Shown piece by piece: positions 6,796 to 11,364 of a stretch of DNA of 11,364 nt. The stretch comes from Rhizobiaceae bacterium (lineage in GTDB: Bacteria; Pseudomonadota; Alphaproteobacteria; Rhizobiales; Rhizobiaceae), in contig JAJFMR010000143.1 of assembly GCA_020696915.1 (NCBI GenBank), positions 1 to 11,364 of the forward strand, read 5' to 3'. Position 1 is the first letter of the stretch. Each line of letters opens with the position of its first letter. Below the pieces are notes generated by a model. That model was not told the origin of the DNA. It worked only from the letters and a program-made list of their open reading frames with translations, and did not search any database. Made by a program: the position numbers and the translations under genes.

Positions 6796-7751
6796 TCCGC
6801 CTTCCCGGCAAACTTGTCGGTGGCATAGATCAGCCGGTCCAGTATGCCGGGCTCGGAGAAGGCGTGGCCGGCGCCTTCCACGAGGAAGAACTCGGCGCGC
6901 GGCCAGGCCTTGTGCAGGGCCCAGGCATAACGCGCAGGGCACGGCATGTCGTAGCGGCCGTGCACGATCACTCCGGGGATGTCCCTCAATCTGCTGGCGT
7001 CCCGGATCAGCTGCCCTTCCTCAAGCCAGCCGGAATGCACGAAAAAATGGTTCTCGATCCGGGCGAAGGCTACGGCATAGTCGTCCCGGCCGAACGGAGT
7101 GCTGGTGTCCGGGTCGGGGAGCAGGGTGATCGTCTCGCCTTCCCACAGGCTCCAGGCCCGCGCCGCCTCGACCTGCGCCACCCGGTCGTCACCTGTCAGC
7201 CGCCGGCGGTAGGCTGCCAGCATGTCGCCGCGCTCGGCCACCGGGATCGGCGCCACGAATCGCTCCCATTTCTCCGGGAACATCTCGGAGACGCCGAACT
7301 GATAGTACCAGCGGAGCTCGGCCGCGGTCAGCGTGTAGATGCCGCGCACGACCAGTTCGCTGACCCTTCCGGGATGGGTCTCGGCATAGGCAAGGGCCAG
7401 CGTCGAACCCCAGGAGCCCCCGAACACGAGCCATTTCTCGAAGCCTGCCATGCGGCGCAGCCGCTCGATATCGGCCACCAGATGCCAGGTCGTATTGGCC
7501 TCAAGCGAAGCGTTTGGGGTCGACTTGCCGCAACCGCGCTGGTCGAAGAGCAGAACGTCGTAGCGGTCCGGATCGAAAAGCCTCCTGTGGCGCGGCGAGA
7601 TCGTCCCGCCCGGGCCGCCATGCAGAAAGACGGCGGGCCTGGCACCGCGCGTTCCAGAGCGCTCCCAGTAGATCGAATGGCCGTCTCCGACATCCCGCAT
7701 ACCGCTGTCGAACGGCTCGATCTCCGGATAGAGGCTGCGCAGGCCCGTCAC
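6792..7751 (-). CDS. pip: Prolyl iminopeptidase-like alpha/beta hydrolase (peptidase S33)
   Basis: A cytosolic 319-aa serine hydrolase of the S33 family, expected to remove N-terminal proline from peptides. All key elements are present: HGGPGG (44-49) for the oxyanion hole, GGSWGS (111-116) with nucleophile Ser113, Asp268 in HGRYD and His296 in GAGH. The cap region LRWYYQFGVSEMFPEKWERFVAPIP and SLWEG (201-205) match prolyl iminopeptidase in particular and not general esterases. The start is GTG at 7751, overlapping the upstream stop in GTGA, with a strong GGAGAAG 5 nt before it. The stop overlaps cimA in ATGA. Its position in a run of overlapping genes suggests coupled translation; a shared pathway with its neighbours is not evident. 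Confidence 0.92.
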   Translation of the reverse strand: MTGLRSLYPEIEPFDSGMRDVGDGHSIYWERSGTRGARPAVFLHGGPGGTISPRHRRLFDPDRYDVLLFDQRGCGKSTPNASLEANTTWHLVADIERLRRMAGFEKWLVFGGSWGSTLALAYAETHPGRVSELVVRGIYTLTAAELRWYYQFGVSEMFPEKWERFVAPIPVAERGDMLAAYRRRLTGDDRVAQVEAARAWSLWEGETITLLPDPDTSTPFGRDDYAVAFARIENHFFVHSGWLEEGQLIRDASRLRDIPGVIVHGRYDMPCPARYAWALHKAWPRAEFFLVEGAGHAFSEPGILDRLIYATDKFAGKAE

Positions 7752-8218
7752 GATTGCTTCTCCGGCCAGTTTTCGGTGTCGTGATCGGGGTGCTGATGCC
7801 CGATGATTGCGCGCTTGAAAGCGTCGGCAGACGGACTGTCGCCCTGCCTGCGGAAGGGCAGCGTATGCAGCCTGTCGAAAAAGGGCAGCATGTCGGCAGG
7901 GTTGACCTGGATGACGGGCGCGGCCCTCGCCGGCTCGTCCAGGGCGCCGATCGCCACCTCGACGCCGCCTTCATATTCATAGGTGAGCGGCGTGCCGCAT
8001 TTCTCGCAGAAGCCGCGCTCCACCACGTTGGAGCTCTGGAAACGGGTTGGGCGGCCGCGCGTCCATTCCAGCCCCGTTGCGGTGACCAGCGGCCCAAAGA
8101 ACGAACCGAAGGCTTTCTGGCACATGCGGCAGTGGCAGATCGAGGCGCGGCCGAGCGAGGCGATCCGAAACCGCACCGCGCCGCACTGGCAGCCGCCGTT
8201 GATGGAGGCAGCGGTCAT
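7748..8218 (-). CDS. GFA-family (glutathione-dependent formaldehyde-activating-like) zinc protein, copy 2
   Basis: A 156-aa protein of the GFA/CENP-V fold, named for an enzyme that speeds S-hydroxymethylglutathione formation; for most members the reaction is unproven. The zinc ligands are all present: C10-x-C12, C28-x-C30-x2-C33 (ICHCRMCQK) and C71-x2-C74 (FCEKCGTPLTY). The closing part HQHPDHDTENWP is shared with the adjacent copy. The ATG at 8218 overlaps that copy's stop in ATGA and follows GGAGGACAGGAA, so it is translationally coupled. It is a paralogue of its upstream neighbour, clearly by tandem duplication, with good similarity over the first 90 residues and divergence in the C-terminal third (about residues 95-140), except for the tail. 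Confidence 0.9.
   Translation of the reverse strand: MTAASINGGCQCGAVRFRIASLGRASICHCRMCQKAFGSFFGPLVTATGLEWTRGRPTRFQSSNVVERGFCEKCGTPLTYEYEGGVEVAIGALDEPARAAPVIQVNPADMLPFFDRLHTLPFRRQGDSPSADAFKRAIIGHQHPDHDTENWPEKQS
7763..7795. repeat. 33-nt direct repeat, copy a (3' end of GFA copy 2)
   Basis: The same 33 bases occur at 8233-8265 with one mismatch (g/a at 7781 versus 8251). They code for QHPDHDTENWP at the end of both tandem GFA genes. The near-identity includes silent positions, so it is closer than the rest of the pair. Confidence 0.85.
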
Positions 8219-8706
8219 TTCCTGTCCTCCGGCGGCCAGTTTTCGGTGTCATGATCGGGGTGCTGGTAGGAAACGAGGGTGGCCAGAAACGGCGCCGAGG
8301 CGACGTCCGCCATGGTCGCCTCGCCGGGCAGATCGGGCACCCGGTCGGCATAAGGGAGCTTCGCCTCGATTCCCAACTGAATCGACGGCGCGATCTCCTC
8401 GGGATGGTCGAAGGCGCCGATCGCCAAGGCCATGCCGTCGGGCGCCTCATAGGTGAGAGGTGTGCCGCAGTCGCCGCAGAAGCCCCGAAACACCGCGTTT
8501 GAGGAGCGGAAGCGCTTGCGCTCGCCCCGCGTCCACGTGACCTTTGCGCCGCGCACCGAAACGAGCGGCATGTAGAAGCTGCCGGCCGCCTTCTGGCACA
8601 TGCGGCAGTGGCAGACCGATGCGTCGCCGAGCCGGCCCTCGACGTGGAAGCGCACCGCGCCGCATTGGCAGCCGCCCGAATAGAGGGGCCTGTTGTCGAG
8701 GCTCAT
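8215..8706 (-). CDS. GFA-family zinc protein, copy 1
   Basis: A 163-aa member of the same family as the next gene. Zinc ligands: C13-x-C15 (GGCQCGAVRFH), C32-x-C34-x2-C37 (VCHCRMCQK) and C77-x2-C80 (FCGDCGTPLTYE). After the fold come AIGAFDHPEEIAP and a tail YQHPDHDTENWPPEDRK that nearly matches its twin. The ATG at 8706 has an excellent AGGAGG 5 nt upstream (8717-8712), the strongest ribosome-binding site in this part of the run, which suggests this gene starts a new round of translation after the VOC gene (12-nt gap). Substrate is not predictable; formaldehyde or glutathione-adduct handling would fit the neighbouring glyoxalase-fold gene but is inference. Confidence 0.9.
   Translation of the reverse strand: MSLDNRPLYSGGCQCGAVRFHVEGRLGDASVCHCRMCQKAAGSFYMPLVSVRGAKVTWTRGERKRFRSSNAVFRGFCGDCGTPLTYEAPDGMALAIGAFDHPEEIAPSIQLGIEAKLPYADRVPDLPGEATMADVASAPFLATLVSYQHPDHDTENWPPEDRK
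8233..8265. repeat. 33-nt direct repeat, copy b (3' end of GFA copy 1)
   Basis: Partner of the repeat at 7763-7795, 470 bases away. A second shared block of 25 identical bases lies at 8115-8139 and 8591-8615, coding for the CHCRMCQK zinc motif. Confidence 0.85.
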
Positions 8707-8718
8707 CGGCCCCTCCTG

Positions 8719-9102
8719 CTACTCGGGCGCATGACAGACCGCCTCCATGTTGTTGCCGTCGGGGTCGAGCACGAAAGCCCCGTAATAGTGCGGATGATAG
8801 TGGGGCCGCAGGCCGGGTGCGCCATTGTCCCTGCCGCCCGCGGCGAGCGCCGCCGCGTAGAAGGCGTCGACCTCCCGCCTGTTGCGGGCGACGAATGCGA
8901 TGTGCACGGTGTCCTGGTGACCGGCCTCATGGAGCCAGAAGGAAGGCTTGCCATCCCGTCCATAACCTCCGACGCGCACGCCGCCGGTGTGCTCCGGCGG
9001 AACCATCATCAGGAGGGAAGCGCCAAGCGGCGCGAGCGCGCTGTCGTAGAATGCCCTGGCCGCCTCGAAGCTTCTGACCGCTATCCCGGCATGGTCGATC
9101 AT
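8719..9102 (-). CDS. VOC-family (glyoxalase/bleomycin-resistance/dioxygenase fold) protein
   Basis: A 127-aa single-module vicinal-oxygen-chelate protein. It has the two beta-alpha-beta-beta-beta units of the fold: MIDHAGIAVRSFEAARAFYDSALAPLG at the start, and TVHIAFVARNRREVDAFYAAAL then GAFVLDPDGNNMEAVCH at the end. His4, His67 and Glu120 sit where the metal ligands of this fold usually are. Members of this glyoxalase-like group are common in Rhizobiales and mostly uncharacterised. The ATG at 9102 overlaps the stop of the small upstream ORF in ATGA and has GGAG 8 nt upstream. The TAG stop is 12 nt before the first GFA gene. The association with two GFA genes hints at reactive aldehyde handling; that is inference. 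Confidence 0.88.
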   Translation of the reverse strand: MIDHAGIAVRSFEAARAFYDSALAPLGASLLMMVPPEHTGGVRVGGYGRDGKPSFWLHEAGHQDTVHIAFVARNRREVDAFYAAALAAGGRDNGAPGLRPHYHPHYYGAFVLDPDGNNMEAVCHAPE

Positions 9103-9260
9103 CGGTGCATCTCCGGCGATGACGCGCGTCCCTGAATCGCCGCGTCGGCGGCGACGAGCCCCGCCGCGGTGACGATGTGCTGGCAGAGATCGTCGACGCG
9201 CCGAAGGATATCGTCGTTCCAGAAACGCAGGAAGGTCCAGCCCTTGCCTCGAGTCCTCAC
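9099..9260 (-). pseudogene. 53-codon remnant of a DUF559 endonuclease-like gene
   Basis: An open frame between cysS and the VOC gene, GTG at 9260 to TGA at 9099. Residues 5-34 (GKGWTFLRFWNDDILRRVDD...) match the C-terminal end of DUF559 proteins (Vsr-like/very short patch repair-fold nuclease-like, usually ~110-130 aa with a closing G[YW]xVLRFWNxxVL block). The fold's N-terminal two thirds with its catalytic Asp/Glu/Gln are absent. The start overlaps the cysS stop in GTGA, with GGGAGG 7 nt upstream inside cysS, and the stop overlaps the VOC start in ATGA. So an in-frame internal deletion seems to have removed the core while keeping start, stop and coupling. A functional small protein cannot be excluded, but nuclease activity is not expected. 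Confidence 0.65.
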
Positions 9261-10756
9261 CGCTTCACCTCCCAGGTCGTCACGCGCTCGCCTGTGGCGG
9301 GATCCTTGCCGTCCTTCAGTTGGATGCCCTGCCTCAGAAGTTCGTCCCGGATCCGATCGGCCTCTGGCCAGTTCCTCTCGCGGATCAGGGCGAGACGGCT
9401 GGCGACGGCATTCATGATCAGCACTTCCTGCTCTTCGGGAATTTGTGTCGCTACGACAGCATCGCGCAGCTCGATGCCGAGAAACGCGGCGCTGGCGATC
9501 AACGCATCCGCTGCATACTGGTCACCCGATTCGGCGGCACGAGCCAGCGCCTGCATGGAGTTGATGGCGCCGGCGGTGTTGAGATCGTCGAGCAGCAAGC
9601 GCTCGATGCCCGGCGCCGGCTTTGGGTCCGGGACGAGTTTCGTGTCGCCGGCCTGCCGTCGAATGCGGCCCCATCGCAGCCAGGCCTGATTCGCTTCCTC
9701 CAGCTTGCGCAGGCTGAAATCGATGGGCTCACGGTAATGCGTCATCAGCATCCCAAGCCGCAGCACCGCGCCCGGCCATTTGCGCCCCCCGAACCGCTCG
9801 TCTTCGCGCAGTTCGTGGATGGTGATGAAATTGCCGTCGCTCTTGGCCATCTTGCGGCCTTCGACCTGCAGGAAGCCATTGTGCATCCAGTAGTTCGCCA
9901 TGCGCGGAGTGCCGAAGGCCGAGCAGCTTTGCGCGATCTCGTTCTCGTGGTGCGGAAACACCAGGTCGATCCCTCCGCCATGGATGTCGAAGACGTTGCT
10001 GTCGGCATCTTTTGACCCGAGGCCGCCGCCGGACGGCTCGAGCAGCTTCGCCATGGACATTGCCGAGCACTCGATGTGCCAGCCCGGCCGGCCGAGCCCC
10101 GCGATCCCGGCGGGCGACGGCCAGCCCGGCTCGTCCTTTGCCGACGGCTTCCACAGCACGAAATCCATCTCGTCGCGCTTGTATGACGCAATTTCGACGC
10201 GCGCGCCGGCCAGCATTTCGTCAGGAGAGCGCCCTGCCAGGGCGCCGTAACGGGGTCCCGGCAGCCTGTTCATCGCCGACGGCGAGAACAGCACGTGTCC
10301 TTCGGCCACATAGGCGACGCCGACCTCCAGCAGTCGCTCGATCATGTCCCGCATCTCGGCGATGTGGTCGGTGGCGCGCGGCTGAAACGTCGGCTCCAGG
10401 CAGCCGAGCGCCTTCACGTCGTTCTGGTATTGCGCGTTGGTGGTCTCGGTGACCCTACGGATCGCCTCATTGAGCGGCAGCTCGGGAAAATCCCGTGCCG
10501 CTCGGGCGTTTATCTTGTCGTCGACGTCGGTGACGTTGCGGACATAGGTGACGTGGTCGTCACCGTAGATGTGCCTGAGCAGCCGGAACAGCATGTCGAA
10601 GACGATGACGGGCCGCGCATTGCCGATATGGGCGAAGTCATAGACCGTGGGTCCGCAGACATACATCCGGACATTGGCCCGATCGATCGGCCGGAAGTCC
10701 TGCTTCGTCCGCGTCAGCGTGTTGTAGAGCCGCAACCCCATATCCGCTCCAGACAT
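9257..10756 (-). CDS. cysS: Cysteinyl-tRNA synthetase
   Basis: Class I synthetase that charges tRNA-Cys; essential and cytosolic. The 499-aa protein starts MSGADMGLRLYNTLTRTKQ. Zn ligands are seen as Cys34 (MYVCGPTVYD), Cys230 (GWHIECSAMS) and the HHENE segment (269-273). HIGH appears as HIGN (43-46) and KMSKS as KMAKS (302-306). The C-terminal anticodon-binding domain ends NWPEADRIRDELLRQGIQLKDG with the rhizobial tail TTWEVKR. Start options are 10756 (GGGGG about 5 nt upstream) and 10741 (GGAG 5 nt upstream); an extension to 10864 is not homologous. It is the first gene of a long overlapping run, and its 128-nt leader contains a Cys-rich mini-ORF and hairpins listed below. Confidence 0.96.
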   Translation of the reverse strand: MSGADMGLRLYNTLTRTKQDFRPIDRANVRMYVCGPTVYDFAHIGNARPVIVFDMLFRLLRHIYGDDHVTYVRNVTDVDDKINARAARDFPELPLNEAIRRVTETTNAQYQNDVKALGCLEPTFQPRATDHIAEMRDMIERLLEVGVAYVAEGHVLFSPSAMNRLPGPRYGALAGRSPDEMLAGARVEIASYKRDEMDFVLWKPSAKDEPGWPSPAGIAGLGRPGWHIECSAMSMAKLLEPSGGGLGSKDADSNVFDIHGGGIDLVFPHHENEIAQSCSAFGTPRMANYWMHNGFLQVEGRKMAKSDGNFITIHELREDERFGGRKWPGAVLRLGMLMTHYREPIDFSLRKLEEANQAWLRWGRIRRQAGDTKLVPDPKPAPGIERLLLDDLNTAGAINSMQALARAAESGDQYAADALIASAAFLGIELRDAVVATQIPEEQEVLIMNAVASRLALIRERNWPEADRIRDELLRQGIQLKDGKDPATGERVTTWEVKR

Positions 10757-10839
10757 GAACGCCCCCGGCCTGCTGGCCTCGGCGTTTGTCCCTGTCTTGT
10801 CTGAAGAGGAGGCGAAAACGTCCGGACCAGCGCCTGGCG
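10757..10839 (-). promoter_or_regulatory. cysS leader RNA with competing hairpins (candidate attenuator)
   Basis: Counting from the mini-ORF AUG as nt 1: hairpin nt 42-58 (GC-rich, 7 pairs, loop CAG; perfect core AGCGCC-A-GGCGCT at 10841-10829) overlaps the mini-ORF stop. GGACGTTTTC (nt 62-71, 10823-10814) can pair with GAAAACGTTCC at nt 3-13 of the mini-ORF (10 pairs, one bulge). Nearest cysS, CGCC-GA-GGCC-AGCA-GGCC-GGG-GGCG (nt 101-125, 10784-10760) forms 8 pairs and holds part of the G-rich ribosome-binding site of the 10756 start; nt 71-77 could pair with the same G-rich segment instead. No intrinsic terminator with a clear U run is visible, so control at translation initiation is more likely than at termination. 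Folding was done by eye. Confidence 0.45.
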
Positions 10840-10884
10840 CTAGCCGATAATGCAAATCCCGCAAATGGCGAGGAACGTTTTCAT
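10840..10884 (-). CDS. Putative 14-aa Cys-containing leader peptide of cysS
   Basis: ATG at 10884 opens MKTFLAICGICIIG, closed by TAG at 10840. Two UGC Cys codons (positions 8 and 11) stand just before a stem-loop that overlaps the stop codon, 84 nt upstream of cysteinyl-tRNA synthetase. The ATG begins 7 nt after the -10 box of the best promoter upstream, so the transcript may start at or next to this AUG: a leaderless ORF, as known for the 14-codon trpL of Sinorhizobium meliloti. If transcription starts further upstream, AAGG at 10893-10890 could serve as ribosome-binding site. Stalling at Cys codons when Cys-tRNA is uncharged would change downstream folding. Too short to be tested by coding statistics. 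Confidence 0.5.
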   Translation of the reverse strand: MKTFLAICGICIIG

Positions 10885-10891
10885 TGCCGCC

Positions 10892-10920
10892 TTATGAAGC
10901 CTCGGCCGCACCGCAGTCAA
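10892..10920 (-). promoter_or_regulatory. Promoter of cysS and the following gene run
   Basis: On the - strand TTGACT (10920-10915), preceded by C as in the rhizobial CTTGAC box, is followed after exactly 17 nt by TCATAA (10897-10892). A start site 7-8 nt further would be at 10885-10884, the first base of the mini-ORF AUG. This is the best sigma-70-type promoter in the window. Confidence 0.65.
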
Positions 10921-10921
10921 G

Positions 10922-10943
10922 CTGCAAGTTGCAGGTTGCAACC
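10922..10943. promoter_or_regulatory. Two abutting palindromes, candidate operator/activator site
   Basis: CTGCAA-G-TTGCAG (10922-10934) and the perfect palindrome GGTTGCAACC (10934-10943) share one base and lie immediately upstream of the cysS -35 box, roughly -38 to -59 from the predicted start. All half-sites read TTGCA. Two similar dyads side by side at this place fit a dimeric regulator that activates cysS or acts on it and the divergent region. The regulator is unknown. Confidence 0.45.
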
Positions 10944-11175
10944 GAGTAACGGCGCAGCCCACCCCGCGACAAAAATCTGAAACACGCGGGACTTATCGGT
11001 CGCGGCGGGACGCGGACCTGGAAAACGCCGCTCCGGCTGGAACAGGCAAGATTTTATTAAACATGTCGGCATTCATTGGGATCCGATGTGGGGTTTTTTG
11101 TCTGCGGGTCACTATTCTGTCCAATTCACGCACCATCTGCTGCGCCACGCGACGAAACGACCAGGGAAGAGAGAG
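10944..11175. other. Non-coding region upstream of the 50-aa gene
   Basis: No gene seen. It contains CCCGCG / CGCGGG (10963-10968 / 10985-10990) around an A-rich 16-nt loop, an AT-rich patch at 11051-11062, and CATTGG-GAT-CCGATG (11074-11088, 6 pairs) followed after 5 nt by six T (11094-11099), a weak terminator-like signal on the + strand. No convincing -35/-10 pair for the 50-aa gene was found. A small RNA ending near 11100 is possible but unsupported. Confidence 0.4.
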
Positions 11176-11328
11176 ATGTCAGTCCAGAAGAGCGAAGCTG
11201 AACGCGCTCGCGCCAAGGCAGCGCCGCTCGCCAGGCACTACCGCGCCATCGGCCCCGCGGCAATTGTGGCGGCCCTGATCTGCGCCCGCAAGAAGCCGGC
11301 AAAGCCGGCCGGTCCCAAGGCTGCCTGA
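11176..11328 (+). CDS. Small hypothetical protein, 50 aa
   Basis: Starts MSVQKSEAERARAKAAPLAR, followed by HYRAIGPAAIVAALICA (21-37) and a Lys/Ala/Pro tail KKPAKPAGPKAA. AGGGA about 8 nt upstream of the ATG at 11176 supports the start; the frame runs back to 11086 without support. I recall short rhizobial proteins with a core like HYRAIGPAAIVAAL, but no function. Residues 25-37 are mildly hydrophobic, too short for a sure membrane helix, and the protein is strongly basic (about ten Lys/Arg). Near the end GCCGGC-AAA-GCCGGC (11295-11309) makes a hairpin inside the gene. It is followed 8 nt later by a convergent reading frame. Confidence 0.6.
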   Translation: MSVQKSEAERARAKAAPLARHYRAIGPAAIVAALICARKKPAKPAGPKAA

Positions 11329-11335
11329 CGTTGTC

Positions 11336-11364
11336 CTAGAAAAGTTCGAGCTGCCCGGTGCTGC
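11336..11364 (-). CDS. C-terminal end of a gene entering from the right (3' partial fragment)
   Basis: On the - strand the last 8 codons before TAG at 11338-11336 read STGQLELF. Endings of the type GQLELF are common for real protein C-termini, and the spacing to the small gene (7 nt, convergent) fits the tight packing of this region. Nothing more can be said; the product is not identifiable from eight residues. Confidence 0.3.

Noticed and set aside
6561..7784. A 407-codon open frame on the + strand opposite cimA and the S33 peptidase.
   Set aside because: Antisense shadow of a protein with an intact catalytic triad; Arg-rich composition typical of non-coding GC-rich frames.
10757..10864. 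N-terminal extension of cysS by 36 codons (start at 10864).
   Set aside because: The added residues do not resemble CysS N-termini and the stretch contains the mini-ORF stop and hairpins in another frame.
11031..11062. GGAAC followed by an AT-rich stretch as an EcfG-type or sigma-70 promoter of the 50-aa gene.
   Set aside because: No CGTT-type -10 at the right distance and no TTGAC-like -35 for the TATTAA; the match is too poor.
1..11364. tRNA, rRNA, CRISPR arrays, insertion sequences, toxin-antitoxin or phage-defence genes.
   Set aside because: Looked for on both strands; no cloverleaf, regularly spaced repeats, transposase or terminal inverted repeats were seen.

Overview
The window is high-GC, gene-dense DNA with alphaproteobacterial protein signatures. 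GreA, CysS, the glycine-rich TPR lipid-free secreted protein and the RarD/CimA types all look like Hyphomicrobiales (Rhizobiales), probably Phyllobacteriaceae-like. The genus is an inference from remembered family resemblance and was not computed. No mobile element, CRISPR array, tRNA or rRNA was seen. Almost every base is coding.

Left part (1-2435, + strand): an LPS inner-core heptose cluster. It holds the 3' half of hldD (ADP-glycero-manno-heptose 6-epimerase), then waaF and waaC (heptosyltransferases II and I), joined by 28-nt and 4-nt overlaps. This is the same order as in enterobacteria. It converges with greA (transcript cleavage factor, - strand) across only 8 nt. Upstream of greA lie a promoter-like pair, a terminator-like hairpin with a U tract in the leader, and a possible coupled leader ORF. 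Next on the - strand is a secreted glycine-rich/TPR protein, then a 308-nt gap with an imperfect palindromic element.

Right part (4123-10756, - strand): a long co-directional run read from right to left: cysS, a 53-codon remnant of a DUF559 gene, a VOC/glyoxalase-fold gene, two tandem GFA-family zinc proteins, a prolyl iminopeptidase-like S33 hydrolase, citramalate synthase (cimA-type) and an EamA/RarD permease. Most junctions are 4-nt ATGA or GTGA overlaps, so translation is probably coupled along the run. It mixes one essential housekeeping enzyme (Cys-tRNA synthetase) with isoleucine/leucine-type biosynthesis and small detoxification-type proteins.

Most interesting: directly upstream of cysS there is a good promoter (TTGACT, 17 bp, TCATAA). 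Seven bases after its -10 an AUG opens a 14-codon ORF, MKTFLAICGICIIG, with two Cys codons, followed by several competing hairpins, one of which buries the likely cysS ribosome-binding site. This looks like a leaderless Cys-sensing leader peptide, an arrangement analogous to rhizobial trpL, that would couple cysS (and perhaps the whole run) to Cys-tRNA charging. I know of no description of it, but it has not been checked against databases. Two abutting palindromes sit just upstream of the same -35 box.

The right end (10944-11364) holds a structured non-coding stretch, a 50-aa protein gene on the + strand, and the last 8 codons of a gene entering on the - strand.
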